A stretch of 64,000 nt of DNA from Larix kaempferi (lineage: Eukaryota; Streptophyta; Pinopsida; Pinales; Pinaceae): positions 3,232,501 through 3,296,500 of the forward strand of contig BSBM01001026.1 in NCBI GenBank assembly GCA_027924585.1, in the 5' to 3' direction. The position numbers and the translations under genes are program-made. Below are positions 23,480 to 35,659 of this stretch, in pieces (position 1 is the stretch's first letter; each line of letters begins with the position of its first letter). Under the pieces are notes generated by a model. It was not told the origin of the DNA, ran no database searches, and was given only the letters and a program-made list of their open reading frames with translations.

Positions 23480-23990
23480 CAGTGCAGGATAAGGCCTATA
23501 TCACAATCTCGATAACCTCGAAGTCTGCATGACTTCTCACTCCATCAATGTCAATAATAACATTGGCTAACCTTCCAAAAGGTATGACTTTCTCCTGGTT
23601 GGCCATTCTCAACTATATAGGTGACCATAAAAGATTTGGTCTCCCCATCTGCTGCCATGTCTGTTTAGTTGAGACATTTACTTCAGATCCCAGATCAAGT
23701 ATGATCTCATCCATCTCATAGTCTCCTAGATGTGCACTAAGTCTCATTTCTCTTCTTGTTTGTTTGTGTTTCCCGATATGATGAACTGCGCTCTGGGTAG
23801 TTTCCATCTCACTACGTGGTTCATATTGATCTAACAATTTTTGCAATTCTGTGATAGCATCTGGGCTCTTTAATAGTTTCATGCAGCTCCTGAGGAACTG
23901 CGCAAAAGAGGTGCCTATCTCTACTGCGTGGCACGTTTTGTCATAAGGTGTCGGCATATCCTCTATATGTGGTATTTCATTGCGCAATGG
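23480..23990 (-). pseudogene. Gypsy 1 aspartic protease
   Basis: The open part at 23987-23613 contains 'EMRLSAHLGDYEMDEIILDL' followed by 'GSEVNV' and 'WQQMGRPNLLWSPI'. The frame continues in pieces to about 23480 with 'VIPFGRLANVIIDIDGV'. The catalytic triad reads Asp-Leu-Gly (near 23690) instead of Asp-Ser/Thr-Gly. The codon is CTG, two changes from a Ser codon, so the Leu may be a lineage trait rather than simple decay. The normal role is cleaving the Gag-Pol polyprotein. The upstream part (23990-24286) is a poorly conserved linker. Confidence 0.65.
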
Positions 23991-24286
23991 GATTCTTGGT
24001 GACCTAGGTGCTTGTCCTTTGAAAATGTCCTATGCTTCTTCAAATAGTCCTTTATTTTTCTCTAGATTTAAAGAAAGTGTCTTTCCAGTATATATTATGA
24101 TCCCAATTGTTTCAAGAGGATTTTTCTTAGTTTCAAAGCTCCAGAAGTCGAAGCTTCGACTCCTCTATCTCTCCCTATTGTAGTGCCAGTTCGCATCACT
24201 ACATTGATACTTCGATCGACAAGCCTTTTCTCTGCTGCGATCAACTGAAAGTTTGGGTTCGGCGCGTCGTGCTTTCTTTTCTTCAT

Positions 24287-25845
24287 TTATACAGCTAATA
24301 CTTGGCATGCCTCAATGACATGATCAAAATATTTGCAGTAATTACAAGTAGTACATGCATTGGTACAATCTTTAGATAGGTGACCTTCCTGGCCACAGTT
24401 GTAACAGATCATCTGGCCTCTTCCCCTTCCTTGTCCTGGGCTAGTATTTCTTCCTCTTTCACGGAATCCTCCACGGACTCTATATGTGCTTTGGTCATAC
24501 TTTGCATTATCTTTCTTCGGTGGGGTTTTTTCTTGTACTCTATATACTCCACTATCACGCATATGCTCCATGTCTCGCTTCCTTTCCTGCATGAGCTCAT
24601 ATGCCTTACAATTGGATTCATCATGTCCAACTGATTTACAGAAATTGCAATATAGATTCTTAGGGGTGTGCACATACTTCTGTATGAGATAATAGTATTC
24701 AGGCATATGGCCTCGCATTTTACAGATTTCACACTATGGTGCTTGATTCTGATTTAGCAAATTCAGTGCTCCACTGTTAAGATATTCCTGAAATAAAGGA
24801 CAATGCTCTCTAGTGTGCCCCTCTCCTTTGCATCCTGTACACCATACTTCTTGTCTTTCTTGTTTTTCTGTCTTCATATGCTGAAGTTGTAATGTTAGGG
24901 TAGCTAACTGGGTTTGAATCTGAGACATCCCAGTGCTAGTCTCTCCAATTGGTGAAGCTTCCAACTTCATCGCGATTTCCAAGGCTTCTTCCTGTGAAGC
25001 CACCTTCTGCTGCATCAGCAACAGTATGATATGGGGCAACAAAGCAACTACAAACCATTCCTGGTGTTGTTACGGAGCTATGACAAAACTTACTTGGTCT
25101 AGCAGTGTCTTAAATTTCTGGTCAAATTCCCAGACTGTTTCATTAGGTTTTTGGTCAATCTCTTTTAATTCTGTGATACATTGTGATTCTGACTTCGGTT
25201 TCTTAAATTCACTCAATAATGCAGCCTTGATTTCTGCTAAGGTTCTATTATGTCCTTGAGAGTACTTCATGAACCAGTTTAATGCTCTGTCTCTGAACGT
25301 GGTGACGAGCTGCGCTCTCTTCACAGCATCATCCTGGACCTGCTTAACAATCTAGATGGATTCACATAGAAACCAGTGCTGGTTAGGGTCTTCCAGACCC
25401 GTTCCTTTGAATATCGGTAGCTTGATATCATCAGTCATCCTTCTCCTAGGTGGTGTAGGGTTCTGTGCAGGGTTCTGAGCTGCAAAAGTGAAATTGGTAC
25501 TGCGCAGAATGTTCCGAAGTAGGTTATTCTGAGTCGAGGTAATCTGAATACTCACTACCGTGATGTTACTGGTATCAACACTCTGAGGATGAGGGATATT
25601 AACAACGGGAGGGTTCTGAATTGATGGCTTCTAAGATATAGGAGGCACGATACTTGCAACAGGTGGATTCTGCGGTGTAATGGGCTGATATGTAGCGAAT
25701 AGAGGTGCAGTTTGGATATCACACTAAGTTTGTAAATCAATATCTACGCAGAGTCCAGTCTTCTTAGTGGTACGCTTATATCTTTTTCCACTTCTCAAAT
25801 TATGCGTTTCTTCATCAGAATCACTATAAATGCTATTGACCATTA
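24287..25845 (-). pseudogene. Gypsy 1 Gag with an extended zinc-knuckle cluster
   Basis: A single frame with TAG/TAA stops runs from 'ETHNLRSGKRYKR' (about 25810) through a Pro/Gln-rich stretch to the capsid domain ('DDIKLPIFKGTGLEDPNQHW', 'RDRALNWFMKYSQG', 'FKKPKSESQCITELKEI'). It ends in a nucleocapsid with up to five CCHC motifs: CTGCKGEGHTREHC (24841-24800), CEICKMRGHMPEY (fourth ligand Cys replaced by Tyr), CNFCKSVGHDESNC, CYNCGQEGHLSKDC and CNYCKYFDHVIEAC. Most gypsy Gags have one or two knuckles. Gag packages RNA and forms the virus-like particle. The stops at 25352 and 25070 show it is not functional. Confidence 0.8.
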
Positions 25846-27861
25846 CAGATTCAAATTGCTAGAACTCTTTACTACATTTTTAAAATACATTTTTTCAACT
25901 AAAAGCATTTTAATGTATAAACTCAAATTGTTCGAGTACTTACCTCTGAAACCTTTGAAAAGCTCTGCTTCAGCTGTGCTGTAGGACTTCAAGGTGTCCA
26001 CAACGAACTCTATCACGAAGCCTTTTAGGATATTGTCAACCTAAAAGTCAGCTGCTCTGGAAGATGGACTATCTATTGCTTTGAGCCTCGCAATGAGATC
26101 TAGAGTCCACTCGGTTAGTATGTCTGGCGAGAAACAGTTCTTGCACTCTGCGAGCTACGATAACCACTAGTGCAACTCATTTCCAAAAGATGCCCAAAAA
26201 ATCTCGTGGATATCTTTCCACAGATATTTGTAAAACCAATCTATATCAAAGAGATGTGGATCTCCATTTTCTTTCCCAGCGAAGTCTCTTTCTGTCTTGT
26301 CACACCAAGCCCAGATTTCTTTCTTGTCTGGATGCCAAATTTATGGAATCAATGGGACCTTTTCTTCTGAGCACATCACTTCTTGCAAGCGCAGAAACTC
26401 ATCATGGGTTCTTAGTATGGCAACGGAACCATTTGTTGGATTACTATACTGTCTTGAGGTTTTTTATAAAGACCCAGGTTCTTCACGGTTCAAGGAACCA
26501 ACAAAATCCCTTTTCACGATGCCTTTCGGCAACAATCTATGAGCAAACTAAGGTCTCACCCGAGGCGAAGTTATGGGGGGGCTATGGAATCAGGTTTCCA
26601 CAACCACGTGATGAGTGCTTAACCAGATATGATGAGTAGCGCATTGACGGGCTACGCTGCGAACTAAGGACTGCATAACGAACACCTTCGTCGCGGCTAA
26701 CACTCTACAAGCCCAGAAACGCTTGATACAACTCGCGCATCCAAGGACTATGTGGCTTGGAACTAGCTCAAAATGGGACAACGCAATGGATAACTACACT
26801 TCCTCTTTAAACTTAACTAGTTTCAACAACACTTAGTGTTTTACCTACTCATCAACTACCTTAGACGATTTATCTTATGGCTTATGCAATGTGATGGAGC
26901 TCAAAATACTGCGCACTTCTGGTGCTGCACTTCGATGGAGTCGTACGGCGCAAACTCTATTGACTTAAGTGCTTATACAACAAGCTCATACATTCATTCA
27001 GACTTAGAAATACCTAAGCATCTAGCATTCATCCACATACGTGAAACTTAACATATTACTCCCATGTCATTCCTCATAGTGAATACATATAAAATTAAAT
27101 ACATAAACTGATAAGCAAGATCTCAAGCATTCATTGTAAGCAAATAACAGATGCAAACATGTAAACAATCACATAACACAGACATTTAACGTGGTTCACC
27201 CCCAGGATGGGAGCTACATCCATAGGAACTGTTGTTGTATTAGTCTTTGGGAAGGGTACAACAGTTCCAGTGTGTGCACTCAGCTACAGATTCTCTTCTC
27301 TCTCAATAGGTCTCTGCGCACACAGCTTGCATAGCCTTTATAATGAAAAACTCAAAACAAGTCTTGCTCAAGATTATACAATGAGAATCAAACCTAATAA
27401 AAAATGAGAGATCAACCTAATAACAATGATTAACCCTTTCCCTTACAAAATGGTGCCTATTTATAGATCATGCCCATAGGTCATGTCTTTACAATATGCA
27501 GGCAAAAACCCTAAGGTTTCCCAAAACTATCGTGGTTTTCCCTTAACCAGACTGCTAGCTTCTGGTAGAGAATCTTCCATCATGGTCATCCTTTGCGCGT
27601 GGTCACATTGCTTTCATGTTTCCCTGTTGAACGCATGCCGACCGTCGCTTTCTCTTGGTCGTTCCTTCTCTAACGACCCTATGCGACCGGTTCATGTAGT
27701 GGTTCCTTGCTTGTGTGACCGATCGCTTTCCTCTGCTTTACTCCTTACCCGCCACTTGGTAATCATGGAGTATCTTTACCAAAAATAGACCACCGATGGT
27801 CTAGCCGGAATATATGTTGTCTTCCTTCCAATATTCTGCCTTGCCGAATCTTCGTAGATCG
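25846..27861 (-). repeat. Gypsy 1 leader and probable 5' LTR region
   Basis: No gene is supported. On the minus strand CTATAAATAGGCACC at about 27452-27466 is a good TATA box, followed by about 650 bp of R/U5-like sequence. ORFs at 26190-26781 have no recognisable domain. A primer binding site was not found. The solo LTR insertion at 27862 interrupts the upstream part, with duplicated GATCG. Confidence 0.45.
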
Positions 27862-29411
27862 TGTCACGTCCCCTCCCATCATACCAGCTAGATGGAGAGG
27901 ATCGTGATGTTAAATCGGGGCATCTAACCCCATGTACTCTCAATAAGCATTCACATAATATAAAAGGCATACAGAATGTATGATTATAAGAATACACAGC
28001 GAAAGTAAATTAAAAATATCATGTTTAATATCTAACATACATTCAAACATTATTGTGACAGCCATTGAATAAAGACATTGCAGAATTTGTAAATAGAGAA
28101 TACTTATCTTAACAAAACAGTCCCAAATCGACTGGCTATGCAACTGCAACGTTCCACCCAGTCGTAGGCCAGTTGTGCTTATCAACCTCTTAATGCAACT
28201 GTCACCCCCGAGCTGGGCATGATCTCTACCAGGAATCAGGGAACAACAGACTCACACATAGCCAAGCATACTCCAAGATGAGCCAAGCCAATCTGCAATT
28301 GGGTTTATCAGGCTGCTAGGAAATGGAAAGGAAGAGTGGCTAAGCTAGTGAGCTCAAGCACAGAGCCAGGGGTAACCTTACAAGATCTATCTAGCTTGGC
28401 ACCCACAATACCTACACACCCAGCACAAGGAAGTATTATTTTCACTGCTGTACAGTCCCTCAAGCCATACCTTCCCCATCTAGTGCTCTCAGGGTGTGCA
28501 TATAAGAGTAGCCAAAGCCCTCTTGATCTTTTGAGAGGTTATCTCCCCCACTAGGTTTATCAAGCCCTCTCTATCCACTACCACTCAAATCTCTTGCTCA
28601 CGGATTCAAACCAAAACATGGATGCACATAACAACAAAACCACAATTGCTGGGCATGAGGAAAACATTTTAACAGTGGGATGCATGAGATGGGGTTTCCT
28701 GAGCTTCAGAAAAACATGGGTAGACTCAAAACGTATTGGCACTTGGAAAATTCGACTGGGAGAGCAAAACCCATTCCAGAAAAATGCCCCAGGGGAAAAA
28801 CGACCTCTCCCTCAGTCCCAAATCGCGTCCCTCCTTCCCCAGTTGCTGCACAATACCAAAAACGAGTTCCTGGGCATGGAAAAACGCAGGGTTATGGTGA
28901 AAAACGTGAGGATAAATTCCAGTGAGCTCAGTCTGCGTGAGAGGAAGAACGTAATGCATGAGGAAATGCCTTAGGCAGCATTTCGTGGGGGTTTTCTTGC
29001 CCAGTAAGCCAAAAATATGATTTTCAGGTTGATGGCTTGCCCATGCACGAAAATCTGACTGCCATACTTCTCCAATCCCAAGACATTAACTGCCCCAACC
29101 AATCTTTGGAAGAATTAAATGATTGGGTGCATGAGACAAAAATGGATAGTTAAAAGTTCATGGGTTTTCTCATTGACACATGGGCTGACCCTAGTGGCTC
29201 AAGGGTTTGGTTATTTCCCTTCCCTGTTCCTTGGAGAATCATGCCCCATCTCTTTGTTGCATTGCATAGCTAGTTGTGGGTATTTTTCATTAAAATTCGT
29301 ATTTACATGATGTCTCATTTACATTGTGCCCATCTAGCACAAGAGTCATAAGCATCTATTTTAATTGCCGATACATAAACGCTAAATCAATGGTGGGGCC
29401 TTGGCCTTGAG
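27862..29411 (-). repeat. Solo LTR, left part (interrupted by copia)
   Basis: Starts TGTCACGTCCCC at 27862, preceded by the duplication GATCG (27857-27861). It is related to the array LTRs: shared blocks include GACTGGCTA, GCAACGTTCCACCCA and TCACCCCCGAGCTGGGC, in the same order. It ends at GGGGCCTTGGCCTTGAG, where the copia element enters; the array LTR has the same words at 5886-5903 followed by CTCC. ORFs inside are not credible. Together with 35578-35654 it forms an LTR of about 1.63 kb without internal region. Confidence 0.92.
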
Positions 29412-30157
29412 TGTTCGGATATCCACATCATCTTTTTCAAGATCTTGCATGCAATTAGGGTTTGCATGCAGAATCTAGGGTTTGCATGCACCTGCATGCA
29501 CTTGCATGCATCCCAGTCACCAGTTTGATGCCTCCAGTACCTTATCCACCTTATTCTAGCACCCGGGAGCCACTTACTACAGAGTTTTAGCCCTCCTAGG
29601 CTGAAAGGCGCCCACTTCTCACCTACTGCCAGAGAAGGGCACACTTGTTCACCTACCACTGCAGTTCCACTTCAGTTACATTCAGTTAGCTCCGATTCTC
29701 CCTGATTTGAGGCTAGTTTCACTCCCGACTGACTGTTTCACTTCTGTTGGACCTCCAGTTTGACTAGATGACTTGTTCTGACTTCAGTTAGCCTCCCATG
29801 CGCCCCCACTGAGCCTCCTTATCCTTAATCAGTGCTACACACTTCAGTTACACTTATTACACTCAGTTAGACTCAGATTGACACCTGGATGACTGGTTCT
29901 TGTGCATTGATGAGCAGCACCGATTGATGATGAGGACTCCTAGTTGGAGTCAAGCTACTCCATTCAGTGATTCGAATGGCCTACTTAGTCAATTCGAATT
30001 GCTCATTGAGATTAATTGTATTATATTGTAATTCATTCACCCTTTCTGGGATATTGAGCACTGCTGCATGTTTTGCACAGTTTTACACCATATTTTCTAT
30101 ATTCATCTGTTGTGATTGATTTACTTGTTCATTAGATCTACTGTGACTAATTTTACA
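29412..30157 (+). repeat. Copia 5' LTR
   Basis: 746 bp, ends TGTTCGG and TTTTACA. The first 110 bp hold a cluster of TGCATGC/TGCATGCA words (29448-29510), the RY-type motif bound by plant B3 transcription factors. This LTR has ten bases more of this cluster than the 3' LTR. Confidence 0.95.
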
Positions 30158-30170
30158 TGGTATCAGAGCC
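30158..30170 (+). other. Copia primer binding site, tRNA-iMet type
   Basis: TGGTATCAGAGCC directly follows the 5' LTR, a 13-nt match to the 3' end of plant initiator-Met tRNA. Confidence 0.95.
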
Positions 30171-30578
30171 ATTGCAGGGACAAGATCTCTTTTCTACAGG
30201 TGTTTTTACAAGAAGATTTGACTGAATTGCTCAAATTGCAAGAAGTTTTGGCATGAGATATCTCAAGGGCATTCGCTCCTGTGCATGCAAAGCTTAAAAA
30301 TACTTCCAATACCACTCCAGAAGCTTGAGTTTCCACATAATTCCTGGATCTGATACATTGGACCCATTCAACATTGTTTGATCTCCAATCCCAAGTGTGA
30401 TGCAACTCTAAAAGGGTGGATTGTTCGACCTTACGGTTCTTGGTTTTATGTGATTTGCAGGTTTATTGTCTCCATCAATTGCACTCGCTCCATTGTGCAT
30501 GCAAGCTTCCCTACAGCAATTGCATTCACTATAGTGTGCATGCAAGCTTCTTCTACATCAGTTGACTCGCTCCTAGCA

Positions 30579-33500
30579 ATGGAATACTCTTCTTCAAAGC
30601 CTATCCTCACCCCATTCAATTATTTTGATTGGAAAGATGATATGGAGATCATATTACGTTCAAAAGGTTACTACCGAGTCACTCTTGGTCTTGAATTGGA
30701 GCCAAACAATGTGTCAGATCGAACCAAACATTACAACAAGCTTGATGAAGCTTATGGTCTTCTTTGCCTCTCCATCTCCAAATATCTTCACTTCCATCTC
30801 AGCAGATTGAAGACTCCAAAAGCCATATGGGAGCAACTTGAAACACTATTTGGCAAGCAGGATGAGCTTAGGGCTTTTCAATTAGAGAATGAATTGATTG
30901 GCCTTAATCCTGAGAATTTCGAGACCATCAATGAATTCTTCACAAAATTCAAGAACTTGAACTTGCAATTGAAGAACAGTGGAGTTATCAAAGAGGATAA
31001 ACAATTGATCCTCTCCATTCTAAGCAAGCTTGGGAAAGATTATTCGGTATTTGTCTCTACTTTCAATTCCGGTCGGCTAACTACCCCGAATTGGAAGATG
31101 CCTACCTTGAATGCCTTCATTGAGTCCGTCACAAAAGAGCATGACAAGTTGATTCAAATGGGGTCCATAAGCTCCAAAGATTCAGCCCTATATGTTCAAG
31201 GACCCAAGATCTCGAATGGTAAAGGAAAGCAAAAGAAGGAGAAGCCCAAATTCGAGCCTCACAAGCAAAAAGACAAAGGCAAGCAAACGGATGCACCATC
31301 CGGTTCGAAATCCAAGCAAAAGGGCAAAGAAGGTAACCAAAAATCTAAATGTACTTATTGTAACCGTGGCTTTCATCCTGAAAGTTCATGTATGAAGAAG
31401 ACTATAGATCAAATTGCCCTCCTTTTGGAAAAGAACAACATAACCCTTCCTGACGGTGCAAGGAAGAAGGATAGGAATGATGATCATGAAAGAGGACAAG
31501 CACTCATGGCAACGGTTTCGAAGCCCACTACTCTATTGATAGATTCGGGTGCATCAAATCATATGGCTGCAAATATTGATTCTTTTTCCTCATTCGATCC
31601 AAACAGCTCCATCCCCATCCACTTGGGAGATGACTCAAAAATTTCTTCAAAGGGCAAAGGTACGATTCATATAGAACATGGAAGCTTTCAGAATGTTCTC
31701 TATGTGCCTTCCTTGGCTTCAAATCTCCTTTCTGTGTATCAAATGACACATACTGGTGAACCAAAGCAAGTTACATTCAGCCCTAATACAGTTGAAATTT
31801 CTGATATCAAAAGTGGAAGACTAGTTGCAGTCGGAAAGGCAAATCACACTGCAAAATGCTATGAGTTTTCACACTTTATTCCGCTTGCAAAGCCCACTGC
31901 TCTTCGCACACATGGTAATGAGGTTAGTAGGCTTTGGCATGAAAGATTTGGACATCTTAATTATAAGTATTTGCTGCTGTTATCAAACAAATCCATGGTA
32001 GATGGGCTTCCACAACTCCGTTCCTCGAAGGGAATATGCACTGGTTGCATCATTGGGAAGCACCCCGAAGCACAGATTCGACCGCGGCAAAGCTAGCAGA
32101 GCTTCTACTATTTTGGGATTGATCCATTCTGATATCAGTGGCCCACTGCCCCATATGTCATTAAATGGTTCAAGGTATGTTTTGACATTTATTGATGATT
32201 TTTCCCGCTTTACATGGGTATTCTTTCTCAAAAACAAGTCAGAAGTGCTTGGAAAATTCAAGGATTTTAAGGCTTCTGTTGAGACCACCACTGAGAGCAA
32301 TATCAAAGCTCTTAGATCTGATAATGGTGGGGAATATATAAAGTCCGAGTTGCTGCAACTTTGTGCCCAAAGCGGAATTAAGATCCAACATACAGTTCCC
32401 TACACACCCCAGCAGAACGGTGTAGCGGAAATGAAAAATCGGTCACTGAAAGAGATGGCTACATGCATGATTGAATCGAAAGGTTTGGCTGCAAGTCTTT
32501 GGGCTGAAGCAATCAATGTTGCTGCATATATACAGAACCATGTTCCACATTCATCCGTGAAAGGTATGACTCCTTTCAAAGCATTCTTTGGTCACAAACC
32601 GGATGTGTCAAAGTTGAGAGTTTTTGGCTCTACTGCATGGGCTAGAATTCCTTCTGAGAAGAGACGAGCTTTGGATCCACAAAGTATCGAGTGCATATTG
32701 ATAGGATATGGGGAAGAATCAAAATCATATAAGCTCATGGATATCAGATCTAAAAAGATATTCATAGAGCGCAGTGTGCAATTTGAAGAACCGCTTCAAG
32801 AATTGCAACTAGTCGAGGAAAAGACTGCCGATTCACCGCCTTCACCAGAAGAAGATCCGAGCAGCGATAATGAAGGTATGAGTTCTGATATTTCTGATAT
32901 TGTAGCAGCATATGATGATCATGACATATCAGGTTCGGAATCCGATCATTATGATCCTCCTCAGTTACCAAAGTGGGCCCAAAACACTCTACATTCTGCT
33001 GGTTCGAATCTTGGAAATCCTGCTGATCCGAGACGAACAAGAGGAGACTTTCAAAGAGCAGGTATGGCTCTTTCTATTGCTGATCCATTTCTTCCTGAGA
33101 TTTGTTATTTGATGGCTGGTTCAGATCCTACATCATACTATTCAGCCCATCGAGATCCGAGATGGAAAAGTGCCATGGACGAAGAGTACAGTTCTCTTCA
33201 AAAGAACAACACATGGGAGCTAGTTTCTCTTCCACCTGGAAGAAAATTAGTGAAGTGTAAATGGGTCTACCGTACTAAAGTTGCTGCTGATGGCACTATC
33301 AGAAAATATAAAGCAAGGTTGGTGGCAAAAAGGTTTTTCCCAATTCCAAGGAGTGGACTACACTGAGACCTTTGCACCGGTTGCAAAGATGGATTCCATT
33401 CGCCTTGTTTTAGCTATTGCCGCATCCAAGCACTGGGAAGTGCACCACATGGATGTGAAGAGTGCATTTTTACATGGAGACCTTGCTGAAGAGGTCTATA

Positions 33501-34660
33501 TGCAGCAGCCAGAGGATTATACATCAGATCCATCATTGGTTTGTAGATTGAAGAAATCTTTGTACGGGTTAAAACAGGCCCCAAGAGCTTGGTACGCAAA
33601 GATGGACTCCTTCCTTCTTTCTCAGAATTTTCAAAGGTGCAAATCTGATCCAAATGTGTATCTTCAGTGAGTTAAAGGTAATTTGTTGGTTATTGTACTT
33701 TATGTTGATGATCTGCTCATTACTGGTAGCACACTTACTTCAATAAACAAGCTAAAATCTGCCTTAAATCTAGCTTTTGACATGAGCGATTTGGGCTTGC
33801 TGAGTCATTTTTTGGGCTTGGAGATAGCTCAAAATTTTGATGGGATCACTATATCTCAGCAAAAATATGCTTCCGACCTGTTATTGAAGTTTAATATGGC
33901 TGAATGTAAGGCAGCCCCATTCCCATTCCTCTCAGGAATCAGTCTTGAGGAGGGAGATTCCACACCGCTTGCAGATTGCAGTATGTATCGACAGTTGATT
34001 GGTTCACTACTTTATTTGACACACTCACGGCCTGATATCTCATATGCCATGAGTGCCGTGTCAAGATATATGCAGCAGCCACATGAGCTTCATTGGAGAG
34101 CAGCCAAGCGGATCTTGCAGTATGTGCAAGGTACGAGACAGTTTGGCATACATTATGCTGCAGATTCTGAGCTAGATTTCATTGGTTTTACTGATTCAGA
34201 TTGGGCAGGTGATAGCATTGATCGGAAGTCCACTTCCGGTTATGTTTTCATGATTGGTCATGGTGCTATTTGCTGGTCCATTAAAAAGAAAGCAGCCATT
34301 GCACTTTCTTCAGCAGAGGCAAAGTATCGAGGGGCAGTCAATGCCTGCATTCAGGCAGTTTGGTTGCAGGGTATTCTTTCCGAGTTTGGTTTTGGTGGCA
34401 CTACTTCGACTATCCTATTTTGTGACAATCAAAGTGCTATCAAGATCTCCACAGATCCATTTCAGCGGCAGAGGACCAAACACATTGAGATTCATATGCA
34501 TTACATTCGACAGTTGGTGCATGACCGCACCATCATTCTGCAATATTGCCCTACTGATGAGCAAATTGCAGACATCTTCACCAAGAGCTTCACTGAGAAG
34601 AAGTTCTCTTACCTCCGTTCACTGTTGGGGGTGAGTTCCATCATGGTGGAGACAGATTGA
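30579..34660 (+). pseudogene. Copia gag-pol polyprotein, two frameshifts and one stop
   Basis: I chose the ATG at 30579 (MEYSSSKPI), because the open frame upstream (30378) lacks Gag similarity. Gag spans 30579-31400 and has the knuckle CTYCNRGFHPESSC (31350-31391). Protease has LLIDSGASNHMA (about 31530-31570). The pre-integrase finger is at 'RLWHERFGHLNY...CTGC'. The frame breaks near 32065. Integrase (32090-33000) keeps its Asp-Asp-Glu set in 'HSDISGPL', 'RSDNGGEY' and 'QQNGVAEMKNR'. RT begins '[11 protein letters not shown]' (33260). A one-base insertion in the A/T runs near 33335 shifts frame, then '[18 protein letters not shown]', '[12 protein letters not shown]' and '[13 protein letters not shown]' follow. 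A TGA at 33668 precedes 'LYVDDLLITGS'. RNase H has 'GFTDSDWAGD' and 'SSAEAKYRG'. The frame ends at 34660. All catalytic motifs survive. Confidence 0.93.
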
Positions 34661-34825
34661 TTCATTATTATGCTTTAGCTTGAGGGGGGGCTTTCTTCCC
34701 ACTGGGTTTTCCCTCTTTCCTCACTTAGTTTATTTTCAGCATTTTTTGGATTATTGTATTGGGGTGACCTTTGGTCTTAGTTACCAGGGCCCCACATTAT
34801 TTTTGTTGGCACATCATAGTCTAGC

Positions 34826-34836
34826 TTGAGGGGGGG
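34826..34836 (+). other. Copia polypurine tract
   Basis: GAGGGGGGG abuts the 3' LTR start at 34837. A near-identical 'AGCTTGAGGGGGGG' lies about 150 bp upstream (34676-34690), which could be an older or secondary tract. Confidence 0.85.
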
Positions 34837-35572
34837 TGTTCGGATATCCTCATCATCTTTTTCAGGATCTTGCATGCAATTAGGGTTTGCATGCAGAATC
34901 TAGGGTTTGCATGCACCAGCATGCATCCCAGTCACCAGTTTGATGCCTCCAGCACCTTATCCACCTTATTCTAGCACCCGGGAGCCACTTACTACAGAGT
35001 TTTAGCCCTCCTAGGCTGAAAGGCGCCCACTTCTCACCTACTGCCAGAGAAGGGCGCACTTGTTCACCTACCACTACAATTCCACTTCAGTTACATTCAG
35101 TTAGCTCCGGTTCTCCCTGATTTGAGGCTAGTTTCACTCCCGAATGACTGTTTCACTTTCGTTGGACCTCCAGTTTGACTAGATGACTTGTTCTGACTTC
35201 AGTTAGCCTCCCATGCGCCCCCACTGAGCCTCCTGATCCTTAATCAGTGCTACACACTTCAGTTACACTTATTACACTCAGTTAGACTCAGATTGACACC
35301 TGGATGACTGGTTCTTGTGCATTGATGAGCACCACCGATTGATGATGAGGACTCCTAGTTGGAGTCAAGCTACTCCATTCAATGATTCGAATGGCCTACT
35401 TAGTCAATTCGAATTGCTCATTGAGATTAATTGTATTCTATTGTAATTCATTCACCCTTTCTGGGATATTGAGCACTGCTGCATGTTTTGCACAGTTTTA
35501 CACCATATTTTCTATATTCATCTGTTGTGATTGATTTACTTGTTCATTAGATCTGCTGTGACTAATTTTACA
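34837..35572 (+). repeat. Copia 3' LTR
   Basis: 736 bp, matching 29412-30157. It is followed by TTGAG, the target duplication, and then by the remainder of the solo LTR (CTCCTCACC...). Confidence 0.95.
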
Positions 35573-35577
35573 TTGAG

Positions 35578-35654
35578 CTCCTCACCATGATTAAATATCA
35601 ATATTTACATCATTTATGATTTAATACAAAGGGGGTCAAAATGGGGATGTGACA
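35578..35654 (-). repeat. Solo LTR, right part
   Basis: Resumes the LTR cut by copia and ends GGGGATGTGACA. It is followed by GATCG (35655-35659), the same 5 bp that precede 27862. The end resembles GGGGGTATTACA of the array LTRs. Confidence 0.9.
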
Positions 35655-35659
35655 GATCG

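Larger units (their letters stand above)
20735..27861 (-). mobile_element. Decayed Ty3/gypsy retrotransposon (gypsy 1)
   Basis: In minus-strand order: an LTR-like promoter region (TATA at 27456-27466), a leader, gag with multiple zinc knuckles (25845-24287), protease (about 23990-23480), a second gag-like domain (23461-22703), RT (22238-21495) and RNase H (21494-20850). The frame stops being recognisable just into the integrase N-terminus at about 20735. Integrase and the 3' LTR are missing. Numerous in-frame stops, many of them TAG where Trp or Gln is expected, mark it as old. Its 5' LTR may extend beyond the solo LTR insertion at 27862 to about 35830, where GGCCCAACA could be the complement of a TGTTGGGCC start; this is inference. 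Confidence 0.8.
29412..35572 (+). mobile_element. Ty1/copia retrotransposon, nearly complete
   Basis: A 6161-bp element with LTRs of 746 and 736 bp, a tRNA-iMet primer binding site, one gag-pol region in copia order (Gag, protease, integrase, RT, RNase H) and a polypurine tract. It is flanked by the 5-bp duplication TTGAG (29407-29411 and 35573-35577). By eye the LTRs differ at roughly fourteen positions plus one 10-bp indel, so the insertion is fairly recent. Two frameshifts and one TGA inactivate the ORF. It sits inside a solo LTR. Confidence 0.96.

Noticed and set aside
26170-26781. ORFs of 149 codons (plus) and 63 codons (minus) between gypsy 1 gag and its LTR
   Set aside because: No domain or motif; sequence is untranslated leader of the minus-strand element.
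28594-28974. 126-codon ORF in the solo LTR
   Set aside because: Lies entirely within the LTR and has no family resemblance.
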